From: JAIBJN01 sp963784175
GTDB taxonomy: Bacteria; Actinomycetota; Thermoleophilia; Gaiellales; Gaiellaceae
Reading direction: 5' to 3'
DNA length: 64,000 bases
Assembly (NCBI GenBank): GCA_963784175.1
Contig: CAWAQJ010000001.1
Span: 1-64,000 of the forward strand
The notes under the pieces were generated by a model. The model ran no database searches, had not been told where the DNA came from, and saw only the letters and a list, made by a program, of their open reading frames with translations. Within the stretch, counting starts at the first letter, position 1, and every line of letters begins with the position of its first letter. Positions 1 through 13,068 of the stretch are shown here, piece by piece. Both the position numbers and the translations under genes were made by a program.

Positions 1-867
1 ACCGTCCCGACGGCGAGCGTGCGCTGCTCCTGCGCCTCGGGCCCGAGGTAGACGCGCTCGAACATGAACGCGCGCAGGTCGAGCATCGCCCGGCCGATGT
101 CATCGCTCTGGACGATGTCGTCGCCGTCGGCCGAGGACTCGACGATGTCGTGCACGAGCGTGTCGATCCGGCGCGAGCCGCGCTCGCCGAGGAGCGCGAG
201 CTCCTCGCTGCGGCAGCTCGTCGGCGCGGAGCAGGCCGGCGCGCAGCGCGTCGTCGATGTCGTGGTTGATGTAGGCGACGCGGTCGACGAGGCGGACGAT
301 CTTGCCCTCGAGGGTGGCCGGCTCGTTCGGCCCCGTGTGGTTGAGGATCCCGTCGCGCGTCTCGACCGTGAGGTTCAGGCCGCGCCCGTCGCGCTCGAGG
401 AGCTCGACGACGCGCAGCGACTGCTCGTTGTGGCGGAAGCGGCGGCCGAAGCGCTCGGAGAGCACCTCGTCGAGCGCCTCCTCGCCGGTGTGGCCGAACG
501 GCGCGTGCCCGAGGTCGTGCCCGAGCGCGATCGCCTCGGCCAGGTCCTCGTTCAGCCGCAGCGCCCGGGCGACGGAGCGGGAGATCCCGGCGGTCTCGAG
601 CGTGTGCGTGAGCCGCGTGCGGTAGTGGTCGCCCTTCGGGTCGATGAAGACCTGGGTCTTGTGCTTGAGGCGCCGGAACGCCTTGCAGTGGACGATGCGG
701 TCGCGGTCGCGCTGGAACGGCGTCCGCAGCCGGCACTCCTCTTCCTCCGCATGCGCACGCCCGCGCGTCTCGTAGGAGCGCACGGCGCGCGGGGAGAGCC
801 ACATCTCCTCCTGCTCACGAATCCGGGTCTCGAACCCGTCCGCGACTCGTCCGGCTAGGTCCGGCAC
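1..867 (-). CDS. dgt: dGTPase-like HD phosphohydrolase, partial, one frameshift
   Basis: Deoxynucleoside triphosphate triphosphohydrolase of the HD superfamily, a cytoplasmic enzyme that splits dGTP into deoxyguanosine and tripolyphosphate. Translation starts at GTG 865-867 and the 3' end lies beyond the left edge. The N-terminal part shows RIVHCKAFRRLKHKTQVF, a first metal-ligand His in THTLE (H88) and GHDLGHAPFGH with the H117-D118 pair. The frame breaks near base 212 after LLRADELP; the next frame carries on the same protein (GERGSRRIDTLVHDIVESS, then LDLRAFMFERVYLGP), so one lost or gained base explains the break. Family known; frameshift seen directly. Confidence 0.88.
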
Positions 868-876
868 GTTCCTACG

Positions 877-1666
877 CTAGATGATGATGGGGACAGTGCC
901 GCCGTCGGCGCTCCAGGCGGATCCCGTCACGTAGCTGGCGCGGTCCGAGCACAGGAAGACGATCACGGAGGCGATCTCCTCCGGCTCGGCGAGGCGGCCG
1001 AGCGGGCGGCCCTTCCCGACGCCCGCGAGCACCTCCTCGCGCGTCTTCCCCGAGCGGGCTGCCGCCTGGTCGGCGAGCCCGCCGTCGGCGAGCCAGGCAG
1101 GCGATGCCGTCGGACCGGGCGTGACGGCGTTGCAGAGGATCCCGTCGCCGGCGTAGACGTCGGCCACGAGGCGCGAGAGCGAGAGCACCGCGGCCTTCGT
1201 GACGCTGTAGTCGGGCATGCCGGTGGACGGGCGCTTCCCGGCCGTCGAGCTGACGTTGACGATGCGGCCCGAGCCGCGCTCGCGCATCGCGGGCAGCACG
1301 GCGTTGATCGCGCGCACGTAGCTCATGACGTTCAGCTCCCACATCGACTGCCAGTCCTCGTCGGTGAGCTCGTCGAAGCTTCGCTGGTAGGCGATACCGA
1401 CGTTGTTCACGAGGCAGTCGACCGGCCCGACCTCGCTCGTCGCCGCCTCGACGAGCGTCCGCGAGGCCCGTCGGGGGTCGCGAGGTCGACCGCGACGCCG
1501 AGCGCGGCGCCGATGCTCTTTCGCCGCCGTCGTCCACCCGTGCCTGGTCGCGGCCGCTGACGACGACGCGCGCGCCCTCCTCTGCCAGCAGGCGCGCGGT
1601 CTCGCGGCCGATCCCGGCCGTCGAGCCCGTGACGATGCAGACGCGCTCTCTGAGGCCGAGTTCCAC
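877..1666 (-). CDS. SDR-family oxidoreductase, two frameshifts
   Basis: NAD(P)-dependent short-chain dehydrogenase/reductase with a Rossmann fold; the substrate cannot be told. The N-terminus MELGLRERVCIVTGSTAGIG holds the TGxxxGIG cofactor motif, followed later by NNVG, the structural Ser in NVSST, and YSVTK with the catalytic Tyr and Lys. The C-terminus VTGSAWSADGG is typical of the classical subfamily. Two single-base shifts, near 1535 and 1475, separate three frames that join into one protein of about 260 residues, the usual family length. It is divergent from the cupin gene, with 20 bases between the start codons. Confidence 0.85.
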
Positions 1667-1686
1667 GGACGCCTACGATAACGAGC

Positions 1687-2103
1687 ATGGGCTACGCCTA
1701 CGGCTCGATCGACGACTTCGGCTCGGGCGTCTTCCGCAAGGTGCGCCGTGAGCTCGGCGTGACGGCGTTCGGCGTCAACGCGATGGTGCTCGCGCCGGGA
1801 ACCGGCTGGTTCGAGCACTTCCACGACGAGCAGGACGAGCTCTACTTCGTGCACCGCGGCCGCGCCGCCTTCGACGTCGAGGGCGAGCGCTTCGAGCTCG
1901 GCCCGGGAGGCGTCTGCCACGTCGAGTCAACGACCCCTCGCAAGTTCTGGAACCCCGGCGAGGAGACCCTCGTCCTCATGGTCGTCGGCGGCAAGGGCGG
2001 CTACGTCGGCCGCGACGGCCACATGGTCGACGCGGCCGACGAGGAGCGGCGACGCGCCTTCAGCGCCGGCGAAGAGGCCGTCATCCGGCGCCTCCCGGAG
2101 TGA
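1687..2103 (+). CDS. Cupin-domain protein
   Basis: Small single-domain cupin of 138 residues. The beta-barrel signature is visible: the metal-binding segment FEHFHDEQDELYFVHRGRA (two His and a Glu in the first cupin motif) and LGPGGVCHVESTTPRKFWN (second motif His and Pro-Arg segment). Cupins of this size bind a metal ion and act as isomerases, dioxygenases or sensors; nothing here fixes the substrate. The stop codon overlaps the GTG start of the downstream histidine phosphatase by four bases (GTGA), which suggests co-translation. Confidence 0.8.
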   Translation: MGYAYGSIDDFGSGVFRKVRRELGVTAFGVNAMVLAPGTGWFEHFHDEQDELYFVHRGRAAFDVEGERFELGPGGVCHVESTTPRKFWNPGEETLVLMVVGGKGGYVGRDGHMVDAADEERRRAFSAGEEAVIRRLPE

Positions 2104-2686
2104 CGACCCTCTACCTCGCCCGCCACGGGGAGAGCGACTGGAACGCCGAGGGCCGGTGGCAGGGGCAACGCCGACCGGCCCGCTGACCGAGCTCGGCCGT
2201 CGGCAGGCCGAGGAGCTCGCCGAGCGGCTGGCGAGCGTTCCGGCTCGACGCCATCTACTCGTCCGATCTCCGCCGCGCGCGCGAGACCGCGTCGAGTCGG
2301 CGGCGCACGGCAGGGCCTCGAGGTGCAGACTCGTCGACCGACCTCCGGGAGGTCGACGTCGGCTCCTGGTCGGGCCTCAGCCGGCCCGAGGTCGAGGAGC
2401 GGTTCCCCGACGCGTTCGCCCGCTGGCTCGACGGCGGCCAGGGCTGGGAGGACGGCGAGACGTACGAGGACATGACCGACCGCGTCGTGGCCGCGGTCCT
2501 CGAGATCGCGGCAGCGCACCCGGACGGGACGGTCCTCGTCGTCGCCCACGGCGGGCCGATCCGGGCGCTCCACGCGGTCGCGCTCGGGCTCGACATCGCG
2601 GAGCACCGGCGCCTCAAGCCGGTGGCCGTGAACGCCAAGCTCTCGCGCTGAGCGTGGCCGACGGTCGCGTTGCCGTCGAGCGCTAG
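2100..2686 (+). CDS. Histidine phosphatase (phosphoglycerate mutase-like), several frameshifts
   Basis: Phosphoglycerate-mutase/histidine-phosphatase superfamily enzyme that transfers phosphate through a phospho-His. The GTG start at 2100 overlaps the cupin stop and gives TTLYLARHGESDWNAEGRWQG, with the catalytic RHGE motif. The second catalytic His appears as VVAHGGPIRAL near the C-terminus. Frame shifts near 2165, 2250 and 2320, plus one near 2630, have to be bridged; the joined protein is about 195 residues, normal for the family, and ends SVADGRVAVER. Whether it acts on a sugar phosphate, a cobalamin precursor or a nucleotide is open. Confidence 0.75.
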
Positions 2687-2724
2687 CGCACACGACACTC
2701 TCCTCAGTTCCTGCCCGAAGAAGC

Positions 2725-2994
2725 GTGACTCTCCGCACGTACACTGAGCCCGTGGAGGACTACACGAACAAGTACAAGGGCGAGCAGGTCGAGCTCGAGC
2801 TCTTCGGCGGCGAGTACCAGGAGGGCACGCTGACCGCGTACTGCGCCGTCGAGGGGATCCCCCACGTCGAGCTCAGCGGCCACATCCTCATTCCCTTGCA
2901 GAACATCGCCTCGCTCCACTGCTCGAGCCGGTGCGACGCTCCCGAGCCCGACTGGCCGCCGCGCGGCCTGGCCGAGAGCGAAGGGGACACGTAG
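2725..2994 (+). CDS. Small protein with an Sm/SH3-like sequence pattern, unknown function
   Basis: An 89-residue protein beginning at GTG 2725 (a second in-frame GTG at 2752 would give 80 residues). I do not recognise a named family. Residues 17-64 have the strand-rich pattern of Sm-like or SH3-like barrels: a hydrophobic first strand (EQVELELFGG), a turn and EYQEGTLTAY, then PHVELSGHILIPLQNIASLH, resembling the glycine-containing Sm1 strand and the I-x-I Sm2 strand. The C-terminal 25 residues are low in structure, with two Cys (SSRCDAP). It sits 12 bases before an M48 protease gene. The fold is an inference only. Confidence 0.5.
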   Translation: MTLRTYTEPVEDYTNKYKGEQVELELFGGEYQEGTLTAYCAVEGIPHVELSGHILIPLQNIASLHCSSRCDAPEPDWPPRGLAESEGDT

Positions 2995-3005
2995 GCCGCG
3001 GCGCC

Positions 3006-3848
3006 GTGCGCGGCTTCGCCCTCTCGGCGCTCAACGTCGCCAAGGCGCTCCTCCTCTACGGAGGCCTGGCCGGAGGGCTCTACGCCCTCGGCTGGTGGAT
3101 CGGCGGCGTCCGCCTGGGCAGCGTCTTTCTCGTCGTCGGCCTGCTGATGGTGGCGACGGTGTACTGGTACGGGCCGCGCGTGATCCTCGCGTCGCTGGGC
3201 GCGCGCGAGCTGACGCTCGCGGAGGCGCCTGCCCTCCACTCGACCGCCGAGCGCCTCGCCATGGCCGCCGGCGTCGAGCGTCCGAAGCTCTATCTCATCG
3301 ACGACGGCCACCCGCGGGCGCTGTCCGTCGGTCGCGGGCCGGGCGCCTCGGGCATCGCCCTGACCCAGGGCCTGATGACGCTGCTGCCGCCGGCGGAGCT
3401 GGAGGGCGTGCTCGCCCACGAGCTTGCCCACGCGCGCCATCGCGACGTCCTCGTGCAGACGCCGGTCGTCCTGATCGCCGGCTGGCTCGTCGAGGCGAGC
3501 CGGATCGGCGGCTTCCTCGAGCGTGCGCTGCTCTTCGTCCTCGGCCCGGTTGCCGCGAGCATCGTCCAGGTCTTCCTCTCGCCGAAGCGCGAGTTCGCCG
3601 CCGACCGCCGCGCGGCCGACATCTGCGGGTCGCCGCACCCCGTCGCGGACGCGCTCGTCCGCATCGAGCAGGCGATGGAGCTCGTCCGCTTCCAGGCGAG
3701 CGCCGTGACCGAGCCGCTCTACGTCGTCAACCCGTTCGAGCCCGTCGGGCTCGCGGCCATGTTCTCGACGCACCCGCCGATCGGCGAGCGGGTCGCCGCG
3801 CTCCGCGCGCTCGACCCCGAGTGGCGCGAGAAGCTGCGCGCGGCCTAG
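3006..3848 (+). CDS. M48-family (HtpX-like) membrane zinc metalloprotease
   Basis: Integral membrane zinc endopeptidase of family M48, expected to degrade damaged membrane proteins. GTG 3006 was chosen because two membrane helices follow at once (residues 6-29 and 38-56). The zinc site is VLAHELAHARHRD (HExxH at 138-142), and the third ligand Glu lies in KREFAADRRA near residue 196, after another hydrophobic stretch (150-190). Length of 280 residues fits HtpX. It is preceded by the small Sm-like gene in the same direction and may share its transcript. Confidence 0.88.
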   Translation: MRGFALSALNVAKALLLYGGLAGGLYALGWWIGGVRLGSVFLVVGLLMVATVYWYGPRVILASLGARELTLAEAPALHSTAERLAMAAGVERPKLYLIDDGHPRALSVGRGPGASGIALTQGLMTLLPPAELEGVLAHELAHARHRDVLVQTPVVLIAGWLVEASRIGGFLERALLFVLGPVAASIVQVFLSPKREFAADRRAADICGSPHPVADALVRIEQAMELVRFQASAVTEPLYVVNPFEPVGLAAMFSTHPPIGERVAALRALDPEWREKLRAA

Positions 3849-3967
3849 CGGGGCCGCTCGATCGAGAGACGGTGATCCTCTAGACGCTGCACTGCGCTGG
3901 ATGTTGCCGTAGAGTCCTCGCGTCCGACCCTGCGGCTACCGTCCTCGCGGACGGAAGAAGGAGGACG

Positions 3968-4467
3968 ATGACAAGGCGGAGACGGCGTCGCTTCGCCGGC
4001 GGAGTGGCCGTGCTGGTCGCGCTCGCGTTTGCGGGCACGGCGGCCGCGGACCCGATGGGCGGCTGGACCGGCTCGAAGGGCCCGTTCTCGTGGGAGGCCA
4101 AGCGGCTCACGCTGCGGGAACGTCGGCGACAGCGCCAGCCGCGTGCGGGCGCACACTCGCTGGCGGATGAGCCCGGCCAACGGCTACGTGCGCCTCACGT
4201 TCACGCGCGAGCTCAAGAACGCGAGCACCGGCGCCTGGAAGGTCGTGCACCGTCAGCGCCGGTCGACGAAGAACACCGCGCTCGAGGGCGCTCGCGGGGT
4301 GCTCCACTGGTCGCAGTGGTTCTTCCCCTTCGAGAACGAGGGCGGCGCCACGACCCGCCACACCGTCACGTTCGAGTGGCTCCGCGACCGGCCTCCCGGC
4401 GCCGGCGCCGATCCGCGGCTGCTGCAGGCGCGTGCGGGCGTTCGCGCCCTGCGTCGTCGCGCCGTAG
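3968..4467 (+). CDS. Secreted protein of unknown function, two frameshifts
   Basis: Unrecognised exported protein. It opens with MTRRRRRRFAGGVAVLVALA, a strongly basic n-region and hydrophobic core, followed by an AAADP cleavage-like site, so a Sec signal peptide of about 27 residues is likely. The mature part reads through a shift near 4105 into a frame with ANGYVRLTFTRELKNAS and VLHWSQWFFPFENEGG, a beta-rich pattern. A second shift near 4420 gives a short end, VRAFAPCVVAP, closed by TAG at 4465-4467. About 165 residues when joined. The joins are inferred from frame continuity, not from a homologue. Confidence 0.5.
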
Positions 4468-4481
4468 GAGCCCCAACCACG

Positions 4482-4507
4482 AAAGGGCCGCCTCTCGGCG
4501 ACCCTTT
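4482..4507 (-). terminator. Hairpin after the 5S rRNA gene
   Basis: AAAGGG and CGCC pair with GGCG and CCCTTT around a three-base loop, with one mismatch. It lies just past the 5S rRNA 3' end and just past the stop of the facing secreted-protein gene, so it could end transcription from both sides. No long T run follows in either direction. Confidence 0.55.
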
Positions 4508-4516
4508 CAAGAAAAA

Positions 4517-4631
<115 letters not shown>

Positions 4632-4661
4632 AACTGTGAGTTGTCGGTGACGCGATCGTTC

Positions 4662-4685
4662 GCGCACCCTCAAAACTCCATAGCG
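4662..4685 (-). repeat. 23S processing stem, 3' arm
   Basis: The 24 bases ending CTCCATAGCG are the inverted match of 7713-7736 on the other side of the 23S gene, with two mismatches in 24. In the transcript the arms pair and bring the 23S ends together, the usual substrate for RNase III-type cleavage. Confidence 0.85.
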
Positions 4686-4703
4686 ACTTTTTTACGGTGT
4701 TCA

Positions 4704-7692
<2,989 letters not shown>

Positions 7693-7712
7693 ATGAAGAA
7701 CACCGTGTATGC

Positions 7713-7736
7713 CGCTATGGAGTTTTCAAGGTGCGC
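7713..7736 (-). repeat. 23S processing stem, 5' arm
   Basis: Inverted partner of 4662-4685, sharing the core CGCTATGGAGTTTTCAAGG. Lies directly before the 23S 5' end in the transcript. Confidence 0.85.
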
Positions 7737-7771
7737 GCGGGCGATCCCGCAGAGAAGAGCCGGCTGGCGCC

Positions 7772-7804
7772 GGTCTCTCAAAACTCAACAGCGTAAAACG
7801 TCGA
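7772..7804 (-). repeat. 16S processing stem, 3' arm
   Basis: Inverted partner of 9583-9614: the two segments share CAAAACTCAACAGCGT and CGTCGA blocks in opposite orientation on either side of the 16S gene, so the transcript can form a long stem that presents 16S for processing. Confidence 0.85.
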
Positions 7805-7910
7805 GGTCGACGTAAGTTCTAGGCGAGCCCGGGCACCGGACGAATCGAGGAATCCTCGAGACATCGACGGGCCGGGCGCCCGCGGGAGTTGGAGCTCCCG
7901 CATTCCCTAG

Positions 7911-9459
<1,549 letters not shown>

Positions 9460-9582
9460 ACCTTTCGCATTCAGCCCGAAGGCTGGTTGCTAACAGGTTC
9501 AAGTTGAGCTTGAGCTCAAAGTCCCCTCTCGAGAGAGGAGACGGGTTCATTTAGACCCCTCACGCCGAAGCGCGAGAGGGTC

Positions 9583-9614
9583 TCGACGTTCACGCTGTTG
9601 AGTTTTCAAAGACC
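9583..9614 (-). repeat. 16S processing stem, 5' arm, with boxA-like segment
   Basis: Leader segment read as GGTCTTTGAAAACTCAACAG, the inverted match of 7772-7804. The TTTGAAAACT block resembles the boxA-like antitermination element found in many Gram-positive rRNA leaders. Confidence 0.75.
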
Positions 9615-9635
9615 GGGCGCTGCGGGGCTGGCACG

Positions 9636-9664
9636 AAAAAGGCCTCCAACTCACGCGGGAGGCC
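9636..9664 (-). terminator. Intrinsic terminator between tyrS and the 16S gene
   Basis: In the leftward direction GGCCTCC and GGAGGCC form a perfect seven-base stem around a ten-base loop, followed at once by TTTTT. It would end tyrS transcripts, but it also lies about 95 bases downstream of the strong rRNA promoter at 9765-9792, inside the expected rRNA leader. Confidence 0.85.
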
Positions 9665-9764
9665 CCTGGAGGAAGTGATACTCGGTCGTATCAGGCTTCG
9701 GCCGTGGGGCTACTCCGTTGGTCGAGGTTTGCCGGTTTCGCGCAGCCGTACAGGCGGCCGAGGA

Positions 9765-9792
9765 ATGATAGCAACGACTAGAGGGGTGTCAA
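9765..9792 (-). promoter_or_regulatory. Near-consensus rRNA operon promoter
   Basis: Read leftward: TTGACA, a 16-base spacer, then TATCAT. The -35 is a perfect sigma-70 consensus and begins only about 10 bases after the tyrS stop codon. Transcription would start near 9757, about 300 bases before 16S. Nothing else this strong is seen between here and 16S. Confidence 0.8.
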
Positions 9793-9802
9793 GCAGCGTC
9801 TC

Positions 9803-10972
9803 TCAGACGGCGCGAAGCCGCACGAATTGGCGCTTTCCGACCTGGAGGAGCGCGTCGTCGAGCGAGGCCCTCGGCAGGTCGATGATCGGCCGTCGGCGCG
9901 CCGTTCAGCTTCACCCCGCCCTGGGCGATCATCCTGCGCGCGTCGCTCGTCGAGAGCCCGAAGACCTCGCGGATGACGGCGGGCAGGTGGACGGGGTCGC
10001 CCGGCGGCAAGCTCGGCCTCGGGCACCTCGTCCGGCGCGCGGCCCTCCCGCACCACGCGCGTGAAGTGGGCCTCGGCCTCGCTCGCCGCCTCCTCCCCGT
10101 GCGAGCGCCGCACGACGAAGCGCGCCAGCTCGAGCTTCGCCTCGAGCGGGTCGAGCGCGGCCGGGTCGACCTCGGACTCCATGACCAGGCGGTAGTACTC
10201 GGGCAGGAGCTCGTCGGAGATCCGCATCGTCTTGCCGAACTGCTCCTCCGGCGCGTCGGTGAGCCCGACGTAGTTGCCGAGCGACGCGCTCATCTTGCGC
10301 CCGTCGGGGCCGAGGAGGAGCGGCGTCGTCAAGCGCGACCTGCGGCTCGAGGCCGTAGGCCTGCATCACCTCGCGGCCGGCGAGCAGGTTGTAGAGCTGG
10401 TCCGTGCCGCCGAGCTCGACGTCGGCCTCGATCGCGACCGAGTCGTACGCCTGCATGAACGGATAGAGGAGCTCGGAGACCGAGATCGCGGTCCCGGCGG
10501 CGAAGCGCTTGGCGAAGTCGTCCCGCTCGAGCAGGCGCGCGACGGTGATCGTCCGCGTCAGCCGGACGACCTCGGCGAAGTCGAGCTCGCGCAGCCACTC
10601 GCCGTTCATCCGCACCTCGAGTCGCTCCGGGCTCGTGTCGACGATCTGCGCGGCCTGCTCGAGGTAGGTGCGGGCGTTCGCGTCGATCTCCTCGTCGGAG
10701 AGGATCGGGCGCTCGCTCGAACGGCCCGACGGGTCGCCGATCCGCGTCGTGTAGTCGCCGATGATGAGGACGCCGACGTGGCCGGCCCGCTGGAACGCGG
10801 CCATGCGCTGGAGCGGGATCGCGTGCCCGACGTGGACGTGCGGCGCCGTGACGTCGATCCCGAGCTTCACGCGCAGCGGACGCCCGAGGGCGAGCTTCCG
10901 CTCGAGCTCCCCCGCGGGGAGCACGTCGACCGCGTTGCGCGTCAGCTCGGAGAGGAGGTCGGGGGCGGCCAT
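9803..10972 (-). CDS. tyrS: Tyrosyl-tRNA synthetase, three frameshifts
   Basis: Class I aminoacyl-tRNA synthetase that charges tRNA-Tyr. The ATP-binding HIGH-type motif is HVGH in DVTAPHVHVGHAIPL, and the KMSKS-type loop is GRKMSAS; the tyrosine pocket region GDYTTRIGDPSGRSSERP is clear. A C-terminal S4-like RNA-binding domain follows (AVIREVFGLSTSDARRMIAQ, ending VGKRQFVRLRAV). Shifts near 10332, 10005 and 9897 split it into four frames. Joined length of about 390 residues fits the family. As the only tyrS seen and an essential gene, its broken state is a strong hint that the shifts are sequence errors. Confidence 0.9.
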
Positions 10973-10994
10973 GGCCGCCCCCGATCATAGGGTT

Positions 10995-11721
10995 CTAGAA
11001 GGGATAGGGAGCGAGGCTCCAGGCGGCCGTCGCGTACCAGATGCCGAACGCGAGGCTCGCCGTCCCGAGCACCGGGGCGACGCCGCCGAACGCGGCGGAG
11101 ACCGGCCCGGCGACGAGCGCGCGGCCGAAGCTGCCGGAGAGCATCGTCATCGAGACCGCGGTGAAGACCGCCAGCAGGGCGAGCGAGACGACGGAGAGGG
11201 CCGTCGACTCGATCGACGCGACGAGGAGGATCCCGACGCCGGCGCTGCCGCCCATGCCGTGGACGAGGCCGATCCCGAAGGCGCCGAGCCGGCCACGGGC
11301 ATGCCGGTGGCCGTGCCCGACGTGCGCGTGCGAGTGGTCGACCTCCCCGTGACTGTGCATGTGCTCGTGGAAGGCGCCCGCGCCGCCAGCGGATCAGCAG
11401 ACGCACGGCGAGGTAGACGATCACGATGGCGATCGCGGTCTCGGCGCCCTGCTGCACCCGCTCGGGGAGGTAGCTGTCGAGGAGCAGGATCGGGAGCCCG
11501 AAGGCGAAGAGCGTCAGGCCGTGCCCGAGCCCCCAGGCGAGGCCGAGCTCGCTCGCCCGCCGCCCGGCGCGGTCGCGCCCGCCGGCGACGAGGGTCGACA
11601 CGGCCGCGATGTGGTCGGGATCGGTGGCGTGCCTGAGGCCGAGCAGCACCGCGACGGCCAGCACGATCCAGATGGAGCCTCCGTCGGAGAAGGCAACGAT
11701 TCTGTCGTCGAGTCCGAACAT
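10995..11721 (-). CDS. NiCoT-type nickel/cobalt permease, one frameshift
   Basis: Membrane permease of the nickel/cobalt transporter type. The family signature is LRHATDPDHIAAVSTL, an H-x4-D-H helix II metal motif, near residue 27. A His-rich cytoplasmic loop (MHSHGEVDHSHAHVGHGHRH) precedes the second helix bundle with GLVHGMGGSAGVGILL. One shift near 11375 lies between the third helix and the His-rich loop. The ATG at 11719-11721 overlaps the upstream NicO stop (ATGA). Metal specificity (nickel, cobalt, or export rather than import) cannot be read from sequence. Confidence 0.82.
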
Positions 11722-13068
11722 CAGAGAACCTCCGGGAGAGCGTTGACGGTGATCCCGATCCCGACCGCGAGAATCACCAACGCGCTCACGGCGGGAAGCG
11801 TACGTACGAGCCGCCCGTTCAGGGACAGGCGGGAGAACGCGCGACGGGCCAGCACTGCGACGAGCCCGACGGCGGTGACGGTGGCGGCGAGCCCGACGCT
11901 GAACGCGAGGATCAGCGCGAGGCCGAGCCCGACGCGGTGGAGCGCGATCGCCCCGAGGAGCACGACCAGGGCCGAGGGGCACGGCAGCAGGCCGGCGGCG
12001 ACGCCGACGCCGAGGAGCCCGCCGCGGCCGTAGCCGTGGTCGTGGTCGTGACTGGTGATCGTGGTGGTGATGGTCGTGCCCGTGCGCATGGGCCCGGGCG
12101 TGACGGACGCGCCCGGCCAGCACGGCGAGGCCGACCCCGACGACGAGCAGGCCCGAGGCGACGGTCAGCCACGGGTAGAGCTGCTCGGGCACGAGGAAGC
12201 GGGAGAGCAGGAGCGTGACGAGCCCGAGGGCGAAGACGCCGGCCGTGTGCGTCGCGGTGACGATCAGGCCGAGGTAGACGGCGTGGCGCGGTGTGCCCCG
12301 GGATCCGACGAGATAGCCGGCGACGATGGCCTTGCCGTGGCCCGGGGTGAGCGCGTGAGCCGCGCCCCAGAACATCGCCACGAGCAGCGAGACGAGCACG
12401 ACGCCGATGCCGAGGTCCTCCTGCGAGACCAAGCGACTCGAACCTCCCCAGATCGCGCGCGGGGCCGGACGAGGCGTCGAGCGACGGAGCAGGCCCCGCC
12501 GACGAGCCGGGCTCGTACTCGACGCGGGCCTCGCGGACGTCGAGCGGCGAGCTGAGGAGGTCGGACGGGATACGAGCGGAGCCCGCCGCTCACGCTCTCG
12601 GCCGGCGCCGACGAGGAGGCGATCTGCGTGCCCTCCTCCGCGCGGACGACGATCTCCCGCCAGCCGAGCCGGCCGTCGAAGCTCTCGTCGCGGAAGGCGA
12701 GCGACGAGCCCGTGCGCCGCCTCGGCGTCGAACACCGCGTCGAACCGCAAGCGTTTCCAGCCCGCCTGCGCCCTCGCTCGAGGTCGCCTCGTGCTCGACC
12801 GGGCGTCAGCCGCACGCGGCGCCCGTCGATCTCGAGCACGAGGTCGTCCGCGAGGCGCCGGGCGAAGCTCCGGCGACCGCACGGCATCGCCCTCCTGGAA
12901 GGTCGGGATCTCCGCCAGGTCGAGCGCGTACGTGACATAGACGCGATCGCCCGAGAGCAGGATCTCCGCGTAGTGGTTGACCGTGAAGTTGCCGAGCGGA
13001 TGCGCCCCGCCGGAGGCCGGCCAGACGAGCGCGACGAGCGCGATCGCGATGAGCAGAAGGCGCTTCAC
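11721..13068 (-). CDS. NicO-type metal permease with N-terminal extracytoplasmic domain, several frameshifts
   Basis: GTG 13066-13068 gives a signal peptide (KRLLLIAIALVALVWPASG), then AHPLGNFTVNHYAEILLSGD, the start of an exported beta-rich domain seen before NicO-type permease domains in actinobacteria. After about 230 residues the membrane part begins: WGAAHALTPGHGKAIVAGYL with the H-x-HGK-type metal motif, GLIVTATHTAGVFALGLVTL, a His-rich loop (HDHHHHDHQ, then HDHDHGYG) and VAAGLLPCPSALVVLLGAIA. At least five shifts (about 12870, 12780, 12700, 12560-12440 and 12080) must be bridged. Start overlaps the TPR gene stop (GTGA); the stop overlaps the NiCoT start. Probably moves divalent metal in concert with the neighbouring permease. 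Confidence 0.75.

Larger units (their letters stand above)
7693..7910 (-). other. 16S-23S internal transcribed spacer without tRNA genes
   Basis: A spacer of about 218 bases. It contains the 3' arm of the 16S processing stem and the 5' arm of the 23S stem, plus a GGGAGTTGGAGCTCCCG hairpin-like segment near 7882-7898. There is no cloverleaf or TTCGANTC-type T-loop, so the common Ile and Ala tRNA genes are absent. Confidence 0.85.
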
